A program made the translations under genes and the position numbers. A model generated the notes under the pieces. That model did no database searches, had not been told where the DNA came from, and saw only the letters and a program-made list of their open reading frames with translations. This document shows positions 1 through 10,680 of a stretch of DNA of 64,000 nucleotides, one piece after another (within the stretch, counting starts at the first letter, position 1; each line of letters opens with the position of its first letter). The stretch lies in NCBI GenBank assembly GCA_017519965.1, contig JAFWRK010000001.1, positions 1-64,000 of the forward strand. The letters are read 5' to 3'. The DNA comes from Bacilli bacterium. Lineage in GTDB: Bacteria > Bacillota_I > Bacilli_A > RF39 > UBA660.

Positions 1-58
1 AAACATATTCATCAACAACTTTCTTTTTAAATTCATTAGTGTATTTATTATTAGACAT
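1..58 (-). CDS. IS3-family transposase OrfA, N-terminus only
   Basis: A partial gene runs off the window edge. The first 19 residues read MSNNKYTNEFKKKVVDEYV. This is the usual beginning of the helix-turn-helix OrfA protein of IS3-group elements (pattern MxxKYTxEFKxxVVxxY). A strong ribosome binding site, AAAGGAGGTT (67-76 on the complement), precedes the ATG. OrfA proteins bind the element ends and, by frameshifting with OrfB, form the active transposase. The rest cannot be checked here. Confidence 0.65.
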   Translation of the reverse strand, partial: MSNNKYTNEFKKKVVDEYV

Positions 59-140
59 AAAAATAGAACCTCCTTTCTTGAGATTCTATTTTATATGAAA
101 TTAGTCTTTTTTTAAAGTGTCCAAAATGGGGTTCACTTCA
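1..140 (-). mobile_element. Left end of an IS3-type insertion sequence (cut by window edge)
   Basis: Read on the minus strand, the element starts at 140 with TGAAGTGAACCCC followed by ATTTTGGACA (118-140). An IS3-like terminus begins with TG in this way. The first transposase gene starts about 80 bases further in. The terminus lies 15 bases beyond the stop codon of the neighbouring ABC ATPase gene, so the insertion may have removed that gene's terminator. The other end, and so the target duplication, lies outside the window. Family assignment rests on the terminus plus the start of the first ORF. Confidence 0.65.
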
Positions 141-155
141 TTATTTCTAGTTTTT

Positions 156-881
156 TTAAATGCTATTAATTTTAGATAAAAAGCTCTTTAATCTTTCATC
201 TTTAGGATGTTCAAATATTTCTTTGCTTGTTCCTTCTTCTACTATATATCCATCACTCATAAAAATAACTTTATTACAGAAATTCCTTATAAAATTTATT
301 TCATGCGAAACTATTATCATTGTCATACCTTCATCTCTTATTTTTCTCATTAAGTTAGTAACTTCACAAATCATTTCTGGATCAAGAGCTGAAGTAGGCT
401 CATCAAATAAAATAATTTCACATTTCATAATAAGAGTTCTTACTATAGCAACTCTTTGTTTTTGTCCTCCAGAAAGTTCTGATGGATAATTATTAGCTTT
501 ATCTTTTAGATTAATTTTATCTAATAAGATTAGCGCTTCTTTTTTAGCTTCCTCTCTACTCATTAACTTTAATAATGTGGGAGCTAGAATAATATTTTCT
601 AACACAGTCATATTTTCAAATAAGTTAAATTGTTGAAATACCATACCAATCTTTTGACGTAATATTTCTAAATCATTATTATCAACTATGTCATCGCCTT
701 GAAATATAATATGTCCACTTGTAGGTTTTTCTAGTAAATTAATACATTTTAATAATGTTGATTTACCACATCCTGATGGCCCTATAATTCCAATGACATC
801 CCCTTTATTAACATTAATATTTATTCCTTTTAAAACTTTTTTCTCGGCAAAGTTTTTCTTTAAATTTTTAATTTCTAGCAT
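156..881 (-). CDS. Amino-acid ABC transporter ATP-binding protein (GlnQ/ArtP-like)
   Basis: This 241-residue protein has full polar-amino-acid ABC ATPase features: Walker A GPSGCGKST (about 34-42), a Q-loop in GMVFQQFNLF, signature LSGGQKQR, Walker B IILFDEP followed by TSALDPE, and the H-loop VSHE. It powers uptake by the membrane component encoded just upstream, whose gene overlaps this one by 14 bases. Together they form a complete importer of the glutamine/arginine/cystine class. Beside an arginine deiminase operon, arginine is a reasonable substrate, but the sequence does not prove it. No terminator is visible after the stop; an IS end lies 15 bases beyond it. Confidence 0.93.
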   Translation of the reverse strand: MLEIKNLKKNFAEKKVLKGININVNKGDVIGIIGPSGCGKSTLLKCINLLEKPTSGHIIFQGDDIVDNNDLEILRQKIGMVFQQFNLFENMTVLENIILAPTLLKLMSREEAKKEALILLDKINLKDKANNYPSELSGGQKQRVAIVRTLIMKCEIILFDEPTSALDPEMICEVTNLMRKIRDEGMTMIIVSHEINFIRNFCNKVIFMSDGYIVEEGTSKEIFEHPKDERLKSFLSKINSI

Positions 882-2304
882 GTTTTAACTTCACCTCCAT
901 AATACTAATTAATTTAGTAAGAACTAAAGTAATTAATAAATATATTAATGCAATTATAATTAATGGGAAGAAGTAATCATAAGTACGTGAAGCTATAATA
1001 TCAGATGCTTTTGTTAATTCAACTATTCCTATATATGCTCCTACTGATGTTTCTTTTACTAATGTAATAAATTCATTTCCTAAAGCTGGTAATATATTTT
1101 TAATTGCACTTGGTAAGACTATTTTCCCCATTATATGGTGATAGTGAAGACCTAAGGCATATCCTGCATCTATTTGTCCTTTATCAACTGAATTAATTCC
1201 TGCTCTTATTATTTCTGCTACATATGCTCCACTATTGATTCCAAATGATAATATTCCAACTAATACTATATTAATATCAACAGCTTTAAATATTACATAG
1301 TAAACTATCATTAATTGTAATATAGCTGGAGTACCTCTTATAACAGTTACATATGTTTTTGCTAATGTGCTTAGTATTTTTAGCTTATTTGTATTCTCAT
1401 TTATATTTCTAATAATTGCTGTTATTCCACCTAAGAATACTCCTAGAAGCACTGCTCCTAAGGCAATTAATAAGGTGTTCTTTAGACCTTCAATTATATA
1501 TTTATAACGGCCATCATAGATAATACTATAATAAAACTTTTCAGTTATACTTTGATTATTTCTATCTGGTATGTTTTGTTTTTCTTTTAATCCCATATGA
1601 GTAAGTAATATTTCATCTATTTTGCCTTCTTTTTGCATATTTTTAATAACTTCATTAATGTTATCTAATAGTTCATTATTACCTTTTTTAACAATCATAC
1701 CATAATGGTCTACTACTAAAGCTTCACCTAAAATTTTCATATCACTTTTAATCAATTCTTTAGCTGGAATTTCATCCATAGCAACTGCATCAACTTTATC
1801 ATCTATTAAATCTTGAATAGCAGCTAAAAATTTTTTTTCACGAATAATTGTAAGATATGGATATTCTTCACTTAGATAACTATCAGCTACACTACCTAGT
1901 TGAACAGCTACTCTTTCTCTTTTTAATTGCTTAGGACTAGTAATCATACTACTATCTTTAACAATTAATACTTGTTTAGACTCCATATAGTCAATTGAAA
2001 AATCTACTTCTTTTGCTCTTTCTTCTGTATAACTTATACCAGCAGCACCAAAATCACTTTTTTCAGTTTTTACCTCTGATATTATGGAATCAAAAGCTAC
2101 ATCTTTTACTACTAAGTCTTTATTTAATCTATTAGCAATCTCTTTTGCAATATCAATATCTACTCCTACTATTTCTCCATTCTCATAGTACTCATAAGGA
2201 GCAAAGCCTGCTTCTGTTGCTAAAATTAGTTTTTCTTTTTTTATACTACACCCACTAATATATAATGGAATTAGTAACAGTAATACAAGTAATTTTTTTT
2301 TCAC
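868..2304 (-). CDS. Amino-acid ABC transporter, fused substrate-binding protein and permease
   Basis: A single polypeptide of about 478 residues carries a lipoprotein-type signal (KKKLLVLLLLIPLYISGC, lipobox ending at Cys), a periplasmic-binding-protein family 3 domain (about 25-240) and a HisM/GlnP-type permease domain (about 265-470). The permease has the EAA-loop region around GYALGLHYHHIMGKIVLPSA. I chose the GTG at 2304. It sits eight bases after AGGAT and directly before the signal peptide. An upstream in-frame ATG (2337) lies inside the terminator hairpin of the previous operon and would add 11 residues ahead of the signal. Such SBP-permease fusions occur in Firmicutes. The protein partners with the ATPase that overlaps its 3' end. 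Confidence 0.9.
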   Translation of the reverse strand: MKKKLLVLLLLIPLYISGCSIKKEKLILATEAGFAPYEYYENGEIVGVDIDIAKEIANRLNKDLVVKDVAFDSIISEVKTEKSDFGAAGISYTEERAKEVDFSIDYMESKQVLIVKDSSMITSPKQLKRERVAVQLGSVADSYLSEEYPYLTIIREKKFLAAIQDLIDDKVDAVAMDEIPAKELIKSDMKILGEALVVDHYGMIVKKGNNELLDNINEVIKNMQKEGKIDEILLTHMGLKEKQNIPDRNNQSITEKFYYSIIYDGRYKYIIEGLKNTLLIALGAVLLGVFLGGITAIIRNINENTNKLKILSTLAKTYVTVIRGTPAILQLMIVYYVIFKAVDINIVLVGILSFGINSGAYVAEIIRAGINSVDKGQIDAGYALGLHYHHIMGKIVLPSAIKNILPALGNEFITLVKETSVGAYIGIVELTKASDIIASRTYDYFFPLIIIALIYLLITLVLTKLISIMEVKLKHARN

Positions 2305-2320
2305 GTCATCACATCCTAAT

Positions 2321-2351
2321 AAAAAATGGAAAAGCATTTAAGCTTTTCCAT
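2321..2351 (-). terminator. Terminator of the arginine deiminase operon
   Basis: A perfect 10-bp stem (ATGGAAAAGC, 2326-2335, with its complement 2342-2351) and a 6-base loop are followed on the minus strand by a short U run. The hairpin separates the arc operon from the ABC transporter genes downstream. Confidence 0.8.
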
Positions 2352-2362
2352 ATAATGCTTTT

Positions 2363-4792
2363 TTATATTAAAACCATTGCTATAGTTAATATAATTATAT
2401 TTACAATTGCTATTAAAGCTATTACTTTTCCAGCCCACTTTAACCATGTTGTATAATTAACTCTTGCTAATGCTAATCCACCCATTATAGCACCACAAGT
2501 TGGTGTAAATAAGTTAACTAAACCATTAGCTGCAACCATTTCCATAATAGTTACATCAACTGAAAATCCTAGTTCATTAGCTAATGAAGCCATAATTGGC
2601 GTTGATAATGAAGCAATTCCACTTGATGATGGAACTAAAACAGATAATCCTACATGTAGGATATAATTAAGTGGTGCAAATACTACTACTGGAACATTTC
2701 TTAATGCTTCTGCAGCATTATAAATTATGTAATTATCTAAATATGTTTGTGCCATTAATATTGAAGTACCTCTAGCTAGTGCAATTACTAAAATAACACC
2801 AACCATATCATCAGCACCATCAACAAATGTATCAACAAATTCATGTTCACTCATTCCATTAACAATACCCATAACTATAGTCATTATTAAGAACCATAAA
2901 GTTGATTCTTGGAAATACCATTCTCCTAATGGTAATCCTGTTAAAGTTGAGAATATTTTTCCTTTTTCGAATAATGTTATTCCAAAACTTCCCCATGGAA
3001 TAAATCCAATAATCATTATTACGAATGTAAACAAGAACATTATTAATGTTGTTTTTTGCTTTCCTGTTAATTTAGGATTTGATTTTTCTTCTTTAACTGC
3101 ATATATTTCTTCCATATCTTTTTGTTCTTGTAAAGATAAGAAGCAAGAACCTTTATCAGCTATTACTTTCTTAGCATATCTAATTACTGCTAAAGTAGAA
3201 ATAATATATGTAGTTAACCATAGAATAATACCTAATCCAATTATTATTCCTTGATTAGCACCTATACCACTAGGTAATGCATCAATTGCAGCTCCTACTG
3301 CAAAAGGGTTTATTGTTGATCCTAGAACTCCAGAACCAGCTCCTAATAATACTATTGCTGATGCTACTAAAGTATCCATTCCAGCAGCTACCATTGCAAC
3401 ACTAAGTATTGCATAGAAACCTACTGTTTCTTCAAGCATACCATAAGTAGTACCACCAATTGAGAATAGGAACATTAATAGTGGTATTAATAATAACTCT
3501 TTACCTTTTAGTTTTTTAATCAATACCTCAATTCCTGTTTCAAGTGCTCCACTCTTAGTAACTACTTTTAAGAATGCACCTAGGATTAGTACGAATAAGC
3601 AGATATCTATTGCATCTGCAAATCCTAATATTGGAGCAAGTAATGTTTGAGATAATGTTGCTCCAACTACACCACTACCATCTACTATTGTTTCACTATT
3701 AAATATGGCATGTGGTAAAAAGTGTGTAATTATTGCCATAACTACAGTAAGAATCAAAATAATTGTGAAGGCAGATAATGTAATAGATCGCTTTTGATTC
3801 TTTTTACGTGAGGCACTTCTTTTAACCTCTTTTTCTGTACTTTCCATTTTTTTCTTTTCCTCCTTCTTAATAATGGTTGTACCTGTATTTCCATTAATCG
3901 CATCTTTAGCTTTTTCTAATGATGTGATAATAGCCTTTTTATTATCAGAATGATTTAAGAAATAAAGACACGCTTCTACTTTAGGAAGCATAGATCCTGC
4001 TGCAAATTCTCCATCTGTTATATACTTTTTAGCTTCTTCAGTATCTATCTTTAATAAGTTTTCTTCATTGTCTTTTCCAAAATTTATTTTAACTTGTTCT
4101 ACTGCAGTTAAAATTAATAAAATATCAGCATCAATACTACTAGCTAATAAAGCACTGGTACGATCTTTATCAATAACTGCATCTACTCCTTTGTAACCAT
4201 TATCAGTCGCTACTACAGGAATACCGCCTCCTCCACAAGTTATTACTATATTATGCTCTTCTATTAATCTCTTAATAGTGTTCAATTCACATATTTTTTT
4301 AGGCTTAGGAGATGCAATTACTTTTCTCCATCCTCTACCTGCATCTTCTTTGTAAATTGCTCCATCTTCACTAGCTAATTTTTTAGCTTCTTCTTCTGTA
4401 TAAAATGAACCAATTGGCTTAGTTGGATCATTAAATGCTGGATCATTAGCATCTACTTCCACTTGCGATACTATAGTTGCCACTTTTCTACGCATATTTC
4501 TTTTAGCAAATTCTGCTTCCATAGCTTGTTGTAGATGATAACCAATATATCCTTGTGACATAGCTCCACATTCAGCAAATGGCATATCATCTTCAGTAGT
4601 AGTAGGGTCTACATTAGCTAATGCATTAAATATCATACCTACTTGTGGACCATTACCATGGGTAATAACTATTTCATTACCCATTTCTACCAAATCAACT
4701 AAATTACTAGCTGTACTTTTAACTATTTCTAATTGTTCTTTAGAATTCTTTCCTAATGCATTGCCACCTAAGGCAACTACTATTCTACTCAT
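2363..4792 (-). CDS. Carbamate kinase fused to a YfcC/ArcD-like arginine-ornithine antiporter
   Basis: This 809-residue ORF joins two normally separate proteins. Residues 1 to about 312 are a complete carbamate kinase (start [16 protein letters not shown], then [19 protein letters not shown] and the [10 protein letters not shown] region), which makes ATP from carbamoyl phosphate. Residues 316-809 are a multi-pass transporter of the YfcC / C4-dicarboxylate anaerobic carrier group, used as the arginine:ornithine exchanger in many deiminase operons. The link is a Lys/Glu-rich stretch with no stop codon. Residue 316 is a methionine preceded in the DNA by AAGGAGG, so the antiporter may also be made alone. 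The gene overlaps argF by 4 bases (ATGA). Either a true fusion or a recent loss of a stop codon would fit. Confidence 0.88.
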   Translation of the reverse strand: MSRIVVALGGNALGKNSKEQLEIVKSTASNLVDLVEMGNEIVITHGNGPQVGMIFNALANVDPTTTEDDMPFAECGAMSQGYIGYHLQQAMEAEFAKRNMRRKVATIVSQVEVDANDPAFNDPTKPIGSFYTEEEAKKLASEDGAIYKEDAGRGWRKVIASPKPKKICELNTIKRLIEEHNIVITCGGGGIPVVATDNGYKGVDAVIDKDRTSALLASSIDADILLILTAVEQVKINFGKDNEENLLKIDTEEAKKYITDGEFAAGSMLPKVEACLYFLNHSDNKKAIITSLEKAKDAINGNTGTTIIKKEEKKKMESTEKEVKRSASRKKNQKRSITLSAFTIILILTVVMAIITHFLPHAIFNSETIVDGSGVVGATLSQTLLAPILGFADAIDICLFVLILGAFLKVVTKSGALETGIEVLIKKLKGKELLLIPLLMFLFSIGGTTYGMLEETVGFYAILSVAMVAAGMDTLVASAIVLLGAGSGVLGSTINPFAVGAAIDALPSGIGANQGIIIGLGIILWLTTYIISTLAVIRYAKKVIADKGSCFLSLQEQKDMEEIYAVKEEKSNPKLTGKQKTTLIMFLFTFVIMIIGFIPWGSFGITLFEKGKIFSTLTGLPLGEWYFQESTLWFLIMTIVMGIVNGMSEHEFVDTFVDGADDMVGVILVIALARGTSILMAQTYLDNYIIYNAAEALRNVPVVVFAPLNYILHVGLSVLVPSSSGIASLSTPIMASLANELGFSVDVTIMEMVAANGLVNLFTPTCGAIMGGLALARVNYTTWLKWAGKVIALIAIVNIIILTIAMVLI
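3845..3865 (-). promoter_or_regulatory. Internal Shine-Dalgarno and ATG inside the arcC-antiporter fusion
   Basis: AAGGAGG (complement of 3859-3865) lies 11 bases before an in-frame ATG (3847-3845), exactly at the boundary between the kinase and transporter domains. In the reading frame it encodes part of the Lys/Glu linker. It looks like the retained start signal of a once separate antiporter gene. Confidence 0.6.
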
Positions 4793-5778
4793 CTTAAAGT
4801 TTCTAATATTACAGCTTTTATTGTATGCATTCTATTCTCAGCTTCTTCAAATACTCTTGATTGCTTAGACTCGAATACTTCATCTGTAACTTCCATTTCT
4901 TTAAGTCCATACTTTTCAAATATTTCTTTACCGATTGTAGTACCAGTATTATGAAAAGATGGTAAACAATGTAAGAAGATTGCATTAGGTTTAGCATTAT
5001 TCATTACTTCTCTATTTACTTGATATGGTTTTAATAAATTAATTCTTTTTTCCCAAAGTTCCATAGGCTCTCCCATAGAAACCCAAACATCTGTGTATAT
5101 TGCATCTGCATCTTTAGTGCCTTCCATAATATCTTCAGTAAGAGTAATAGTACCTCCAGTTTCTTCACATATTTTTAAACATTCCCTTACTAACTCTTCT
5201 TCTGGAAATAATTCTTTTGGAGCACAACATGCGAAATGCATTCCTAATTTTGCTGAAACTACCATTAATGAATTTCCAACATTATTTCTAGCATCTCCAC
5301 AGAATACTAGCTTTCTACCTTTTATAGTTCCAAACTCTTCTAATATAGTCATTACATCTGCTAGCATTTGTGTCGGATGAAACTCATTAGTTAATCCATT
5401 CCATACTGGTACTTTAGAATAATCTGCTAGTTCTTGAACTATACTTTGTTCAAAACCACGATATTCTATGCCATCATACATAGATGCTAATACTCTTGCA
5501 GTATCAGCAATTGTTTCTTTTTTACCCATTTGTGAACCAGTCGGTCCTAAATAAGTAACTCCCATACCTAAATCTTTAGCTGCTACTTCAAAAGAACATC
5601 TTGTTCTTGTTGAGTCTTTTTCAAAGATTATAGCTATTTGTTTACCTTCAAGGTATCTATGAGGCTCACCAGCATGTTTCTTTTTCTTTAAACCGATAGC
5701 AACACTGAGAAGTTGATTAATTTCTTCTGGTGTATAATCAAGTAATTTTAAGAAATCTCTTCCTTTTAAACTTCCCAT
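4789..5778 (-). CDS. argF: Ornithine carbamoyltransferase (catabolic)
   Basis: This 329-residue enzyme cleaves citrulline with phosphate to ornithine and carbamoyl phosphate in the deiminase pathway. Visible motifs are the carbamoyl-phosphate loop STRTR (in [16 protein letters not shown], about 56-60), the region around [12 protein letters not shown], the SMG element (DVWVSMGEP) and the C-terminal [11 protein letters not shown]. The last usually reads HCLPAFHD, so A-to-S and D-to-N changes are present. The gene overlaps arcA by 13 bases and the carbamate kinase fusion by 4, so translation of the three is probably coupled. The catabolic role (arcB) is inferred from this context. Confidence 0.95.
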   Translation of the reverse strand: MGSLKGRDFLKLLDYTPEEINQLLSVAIGLKKKKHAGEPHRYLEGKQIAIIFEKDSTRTRCSFEVAAKDLGMGVTYLGPTGSQMGKKETIADTARVLASMYDGIEYRGFEQSIVQELADYSKVPVWNGLTNEFHPTQMLADVMTILEEFGTIKGRKLVFCGDARNNVGNSLMVVSAKLGMHFACCAPKELFPEEELVRECLKICEETGGTITLTEDIMEGTKDADAIYTDVWVSMGEPMELWEKRINLLKPYQVNREVMNNAKPNAIFLHCLPSFHNTGTTIGKEIFEKYGLKEMEVTDEVFESKQSRVFEEAENRMHTIKAVILETLR

Positions 5779-7019
5779 TCAACTTCCTCCCTAACTAGAG
5801 GCATACTCATACATCTTGGACCTCCACGTCCTCGAGATAATTCTGCTCCATGTATTTCTATTACTTTTATTCCTTCTCTACGAAGAACATCATTAGTAAC
5901 ATTATTTCTATCGTATACAATAACTACTCCAGGTTCTATACATAGCGTATTAGATCCATCATTCCATTGTTCTCTTTCTGCACTTACTTTATCTCCTCCA
6001 GCACATGGTATTAATTTAACTGGATGATTTAAGTAGTGTTCTAATATCTCATTTAATGGTGCATTAATTTCTTTAACTATTAAGTCTTCAAAAGTATTTG
6101 GATCAAAACCTTCTGTAATTTCAAATACTTGTAATGTTCCAATAATTCCAGGATGATAAGTAAATGTATATTTATCAATTTGAGTAAATACAGTATCTAA
6201 ATGCATAAATGCTCTACTATTTGGTATGTTAAATGCAAGTACTGTATCAATCTTACAATCTTTTGCTCTAAAATAATTTTTAGCTAATTGATCTATTGCT
6301 TCAGGTTGAGTTCTTTGAGAAATACCAATTGCAATAGTATGATCATTGATATTTAATAAATCTCCACCTTCAGTATGCCATGCATAGTTTCTATTATAAT
6401 ATTTAGAAACATTTTGGTAGTCAGGATGATATTTAAATATAAACTCTGCATATATTGTTTCTCTATTTCTTGTTTCAGAATACATTCTATGTAAATCTAT
6501 ACCATGTCCTACACTTGCAAAATTATCTCTAGTAAAATATAAATTTGGCATTGGAGCAGCAATAAATTTATCAGGAGATTGAATTAAATCAACTAATGTT
6601 TTTTCAACATCTCTTTTCTCATCATAAATATCACTAACTTGAATTCCTGCCATCGTTTTTAAAACTAATGCTTTTGGATTTGTAATGCTGTTTAAATAAT
6701 TACCAACTAACCTTTTGTATTTAACAGTATTAATTCCTGCTTCTTCCATAAATTGTTTAATAAAGTTTGCTCTTATTCCATTATTCATAGAAATAACTTC
6801 TGCCATTAAGTCTTCAAGATAAACAACTTCTACTCCGTTTTCTCTTAAAGCTTGGGCAAATTGATCATGCTCTCTTTGAGCATCTGGTAAAAACGGAATA
6901 TCATCAAATAGTAATTCACTTAGACTATCAGGTGTTAAATTAAGTAATTCTTCTCCTGGTCTATGTAGTAATACTTTCTTTAATTTTCCTATTTCACTAG
7001 TAACACTAATCCCTTTCAA
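5766..7019 (-). CDS. arcA: Arginine deiminase
   Basis: This 417-residue enzyme hydrolyses arginine to citrulline and ammonia, the first step of the pathway. The guanidino-group fold is clear: [24 protein letters not shown] with the catalytic Glu/His region, and the C-terminal [13 protein letters not shown] carrying the nucleophilic cysteine (C403). The length is typical. The start is a TTG (7019-7017) placed after GAGGTGAT; no in-frame ATG nearby fits better. It heads the operon arcA-argF-arcC/antiporter and has its own promoter. The pathway supplies ATP and raises local pH. Confidence 0.96.
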   Translation of the reverse strand: MKGISVTSEIGKLKKVLLHRPGEELLNLTPDSLSELLFDDIPFLPDAQREHDQFAQALRENGVEVVYLEDLMAEVISMNNGIRANFIKQFMEEAGINTVKYKRLVGNYLNSITNPKALVLKTMAGIQVSDIYDEKRDVEKTLVDLIQSPDKFIAAPMPNLYFTRDNFASVGHGIDLHRMYSETRNRETIYAEFIFKYHPDYQNVSKYYNRNYAWHTEGGDLLNINDHTIAIGISQRTQPEAIDQLAKNYFRAKDCKIDTVLAFNIPNSRAFMHLDTVFTQIDKYTFTYHPGIIGTLQVFEITEGFDPNTFEDLIVKEINAPLNEILEHYLNHPVKLIPCAGGDKVSAEREQWNDGSNTLCIEPGVVIVYDRNNVTNDVLRREGIKVIEIHGAELSRGRGGPRCMSMPLVREEVEWEV

Positions 7020-7066
7020 TATATCACCTCAATATCAATGGTATCAAACCACCCTATTATAAGAAT

Positions 7067-7094
7067 ATTATATCACTTTAAAAAATCTTTTCAA
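7067..7094 (-). promoter_or_regulatory. Promoter of the arc operon
   Basis: On the minus strand TTGAAA (7094-7089) and TATAAT (7072-7067) are separated by 16 bases. Transcription would start near 7060, about 40 bases before the arcA TTG. A perfect 10-bp palindrome ATGTATACAT (7157-7166) lies further upstream between the divergent arcA and valS promoters. It could be a regulator site, but I cannot assign it. Confidence 0.7.
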
Positions 7095-7175
7095 CCTTTA
7101 AAAAAATCTTAGAATTATTATTTTAGTTATTATCTGCTCTTATAAGTATTTATTTTATGTATACATTGAAATCAA

Positions 7176-7203
7176 TTGCTTTTTAATCATTTTTAGTTAT
7201 AAT
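7176..7203 (+). promoter_or_regulatory. Promoter of valS
   Basis: TTGCTT (7176-7181) and TATAAT (7198-7203) are 16 bases apart. The leader to the valS ATG is only about 45 bases, too short for a T-box, so no tRNA-sensing control is seen. Confidence 0.65.
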
Positions 7204-7255
7204 ATAGATATGAGTTTTACTCTATATTTTTTTGTATTAAAGAAAGGAGTTTTTT

Positions 7256-9784
7256 ATGTTAGATACTAAATATGATCATAAGAAAACTGAAGAGAAAAAA
7301 TATGATTATTGGAAGAATAATGGTTATTTTAATTGTGATAATAAAAGTAGTAAACCTCACTACTGTATAGTTATTCCTCCTCCTAATGTTACTGGTAAAT
7401 TACATTTAGGTCATGCTTATGATACTGCTATTCAAGATATTATTATTAGATATAAAAGAATGCAAGGATTTGATGCATTATGGTTACCTGGAATGGATCA
7501 TGCTGCTATAGCTACTGAAGCTAAAGTAGTTAAAAGATTAAAAGAAAAAGGCATTGATAAGTATGAATATGGAAGAGATAAGTTCTTAGAAGCTTGTTGG
7601 GATTGGACTAAAGAATTTGGTGGAACAATCAGAGATCAATGGGGAGCTTTAGGATTATCTGTTGATTATACTAAAGAAAGATTTACTTTAGATGAAGATT
7701 TAAATAAAGCTGTTAGAAAAGTATTCGTTGATTATTATAATAAAGGATTAATATATAGAGGAGAACGTATTATTAACTGGGATCCTGCTGCTCAAACTGC
7801 TTTAAGTAATGAAGAGGTTATTTATAAAGATGTTGAAGGAGCTTTCTATCATCTAAAATATGTCATTGATGGAACTGATGAATATTTAGATGTTGCTACT
7901 ACTCGTCCTGAAACATTATTTGGAGATACTGCAGTAGCTGTTAATCCTAGTGATAAGAGATATAAACATTTAATTGGTAAAAATGTAATATTACCTATAG
8001 TTGGTAAAAAGATACCTATTATAGGAGATGAACATGCTGATCCAGAGTTTGGTACAGGATGTGTTAAGATTACACCTGCTCATGATCCTAATGACTTTGA
8101 AGTTGGTAATAGACATAATCTAGAAAGAGTTGTAGTAATGAATAAAGATGCTACTATGAATGAAAATGCCGGTAAGTATTGTGGTATGACTCGTGAGAAA
8201 TGTCGTGAAGAGTTATTAAAAGATTTAAAAGAACAAGGATTACTTCTTAAAGTTAAAAAGATGACTCACTCTGTTGGACATAGTGAAAGAACTGGTGTTA
8301 TGGTTGAACCATATTTATCTAAACAATGGTTTGTTAAGATGAGACCTCTAGCAGATGCTGTTTTATCTAATCAAAAGAATAAAGAAACTAAAGTTAATTT
8401 TGTACCTACTAGATATGAAAAAACTATGAATCACTGGATGGAGATTACTTATGACTGGTGTATATCTCGTCAATTATGGTGGGGACATAGAATACCAGCA
8501 TGGTATAAAGATGATGAAGTATATGTAGGAATGGAAGCTCCTAAAGGAAAAGGTTGGGTACAAGATGAAGATGTACTAGATACATGGTTTAGTTCTGCTC
8601 TATGGCCTTTCTCTACTCTAGGATGGCCTGAAAAAACTAAAGATATGGAAGCATATTTTCCTAATGATTGTTTAGTTACAGGTTATGATATTATTCCTTT
8701 CTGGGTAAATAGAATGACTTTCCAATCATTAGAATTAACTGGTAAAAGACCATTTAAAGATGTTATTATTCATGGATTAATTAGAGATAAACAAGGGCGT
8801 AAATTTAGTAAGTCTTTAGGTAATGGAATTGATCCATTCGATATGGTAGAAAAATATGGAGCTGATTCATTAAGATATTATCTAACTACTGATGTAGCTT
8901 TAGGTACTGATTTAAGATTTGATGAAGTAAAAATAGCTTCTACATGGAACTTTGTTAATAAGATATGGAATGCTTCTAGATTTGTATTAATGAATATAGA
9001 AGATTTAAAAGAAATAGATTTAAATGATCTAAAAGATGAAGATAAATGGATATTATCTAAATATGAAAGATTAGTTAAATCTATGACTAAACATATGGAT
9101 AAATATGAATTTAATATAGCAGCTTCTGAATTCTATGATTTCACATGGAATATATTCTGTGATTATTATATAGAGATGGCTAAATATTCTTTAGATGATA
9201 TAGCTACTAAATCTACTTTATGTTTTGTATTAACTGGTATATTACAAATGTTACATCCATTCATGCCATTTGTAACTGAAGAAATATATTCTATGTTACC
9301 TATTAAAGAAACAGAAAGTATAATGATGAGTACTTATCCAAAATATAGTAAGAAATTAGTATTTGATGCAGAAGAAATAGCAGTTGATGATGCAGTTGAA
9401 TTTATTAAAAACTTTAGAAATACTAAAGCTGAAAATAATATTAGTAAAGAAGCTAAAGTAATGTTTGATACTTCTGATGATAACGAACTAATTGTTAAGA
9501 TGTTAAAACTAGATAATAACTTAGTTAAAGAGCCTTTAGGATTAAAAGCTTATAAAGTATTCTCTAATAGAGTTAAAGCTACTATATATTTTGAAAAGAT
9601 AGAAACTGAAGCTGATAAAGCTTTAAAGAAACAACAAATAGAAGACTTAAAAAATAGTATAGCTAGACGTGAAAAATTACTATCTAATGAAAACTATGTT
9701 AATAAGGCTCCAGCTAAGATAGTTGAAGCTGATAGAACTAAGTTAGAAGAAGAGAAAAAGAAACTTAGTGAATTATTAAAATAA
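7256..9784 (+). CDS. valS: Valyl-tRNA synthetase
   Basis: This 842-residue class I synthetase charges tRNA-Val in the cytoplasm. It shows the HIGH motif as HLGH (50-53, in [16 protein letters not shown]), an editing domain with [31 protein letters not shown], the KMSKS loop as KFSKS (516-520) and the C-terminal coiled coil (about the last 60 residues, rich in Lys/Glu/Leu) typical of ValRS. AAGGAG precedes the ATG. It is divergent from arcA and ends in its own terminator, so it appears to be a single-gene unit. Confidence 0.97.
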   Translation: MLDTKYDHKKTEEKKYDYWKNNGYFNCDNKSSKPHYCIVIPPPNVTGKLHLGHAYDTAIQDIIIRYKRMQGFDALWLPGMDHAAIATEAKVVKRLKEKGIDKYEYGRDKFLEACWDWTKEFGGTIRDQWGALGLSVDYTKERFTLDEDLNKAVRKVFVDYYNKGLIYRGERIINWDPAAQTALSNEEVIYKDVEGAFYHLKYVIDGTDEYLDVATTRPETLFGDTAVAVNPSDKRYKHLIGKNVILPIVGKKIPIIGDEHADPEFGTGCVKITPAHDPNDFEVGNRHNLERVVVMNKDATMNENAGKYCGMTREKCREELLKDLKEQGLLLKVKKMTHSVGHSERTGVMVEPYLSKQWFVKMRPLADAVLSNQKNKETKVNFVPTRYEKTMNHWMEITYDWCISRQLWWGHRIPAWYKDDEVYVGMEAPKGKGWVQDEDVLDTWFSSALWPFSTLGWPEKTKDMEAYFPNDCLVTGYDIIPFWVNRMTFQSLELTGKRPFKDVIIHGLIRDKQGRKFSKSLGNGIDPFDMVEKYGADSLRYYLTTDVALGTDLRFDEVKIASTWNFVNKIWNASRFVLMNIEDLKEIDLNDLKDEDKWILSKYERLVKSMTKHMDKYEFNIAASEFYDFTWNIFCDYYIEMAKYSLDDIATKSTLCFVLTGILQMLHPFMPFVTEEIYSMLPIKETESIMMSTYPKYSKKLVFDAEEIAVDDAVEFIKNFRNTKAENNISKEAKVMFDTSDDNELIVKMLKLDNNLVKEPLGLKAYKVFSNRVKATIYFEKIETEADKALKKQQIEDLKNSIARREKLLSNENYVNKAPAKIVEADRTKLEEEKKKLSELLK

Positions 9785-9808
9785 AAACGACTTATGTCGT
9801 TTTTTTTA
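9784..9808 (+). terminator. valS terminator
   Basis: The stem AAAACGAC (9784-9791) and GTCGTTTT (9796-9803) has a 4-base loop and leads into a T run. It begins right at the valS stop codon. Confidence 0.8.
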
Positions 9809-9861
9809 TATTGTTTTTAACTATTATTTGATATAATAAAATTAAATTAAGGAGGCTTAAT

Positions 9862-10680
9862 ATGATATGTAGTAAATGTGGAACAAATAATCAAGAAGGA
9901 GTTAACTTCTGTGTTAATTGTGGTAATCCACTAAACCAAAATAATCAAATGAATAATCAAAATCCTAATATGAATTACGACTATAATTATCAACAAACAC
10001 CTAATATGAATTACAATTATAATTACAATAATAAACAAAGTAATGGAAATTATACAGCATCTATTATTTTGGGTGTTATTTCAATAATTTTTGCTTTAAC
10101 TTTTCTTGGATTAAATTTAATAATATCTATTATTGGATTAGTATTAGGTATTAAAGCTAAAAAAGAAAAAGGACCTTTAGGAATGATACTTAATATAATT
10201 GGTTTAGTTATAGGTCTTATAGTAAAAGCTATTATTATCTTTGCATTCATCTTAGCATATACTGTTTCTTCTGAGTCAGAAGGCTCTATTTTAGAAACAG
10301 CTGAATATATAGGTGATTATACATGTGGAATTTCTGAACCTTATAATACTAATGTAGATTTTAATATGACTATGAGTTTAGATGATGATGACAATTTCTT
10401 CTTAGGTAGTTCTGTTAATAATTATTCAGGTTCTTATATAGTAACAGAAGGAACTGATTATGAATTTGGATCAATGGATTTATATAATGCCGATGAGTAT
10501 GATTATAATAAATATACAATTAATCTTTATATCGATAAGAAAAATGGAGATACTTATTCAGAAACATTAAAATATGCAATGTTTTATTTTCCAGACTATG
10601 ATGCTTTAGAATTACATTCACTAAATAGTAATAGAATAGTAGTTTGTAAAAAAGGTAACTCTAATTCACAAGGACTATAA
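9862..10680 (+). CDS. Zinc-ribbon membrane protein of unknown function
   Basis: The 272-residue protein opens with a rubredoxin-like zinc ribbon (C3-x2-C6 and C17-x2-C20). An Asn/Gln/Tyr-rich linker (about 24-62) and two hydrophobic membrane segments (about 66-97 and 106-130, a DUF4190-like arrangement) follow. The C-terminal half is polar, about 135 residues, and rich in acidic and aromatic residues. Its fold is not recognised. Proteins of this layout are common but uncharacterised in Firmicutes. TATAAT (9832-9837) and AGGAGG precede the ATG. The next gene also encodes a zinc-ribbon membrane protein, but a weak terminator separates the two. Confidence 0.8.
   Translation: MICSKCGTNNQEGVNFCVNCGNPLNQNNQMNNQNPNMNYDYNYQQTPNMNYNYNYNNKQSNGNYTASIILGVISIIFALTFLGLNLIISIIGLVLGIKAKKEKGPLGMILNIIGLVIGLIVKAIIIFAFILAYTVSSESEGSILETAEYIGDYTCGISEPYNTNVDFNMTMSLDDDDNFFLGSSVNNYSGSYIVTEGTDYEFGSMDLYNADEYDYNKYTINLYIDKKNGDTYSETLKYAMFYFPDYDALELHSLNSNRIVVCKKGNSNSQGL

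Noticed and set aside
7020..7255. T-box or other tRNA-sensing leader before valS
   Set aside because: The promoter lies only about 50 bases before the ATG; there is no room for specifier and antiterminator stems.
10050..10250. Minus-strand ORF opposite the zinc-ribbon gene
   Set aside because: It runs antisense through a real gene, has no ribosome binding site and its composition follows the opposite strand.
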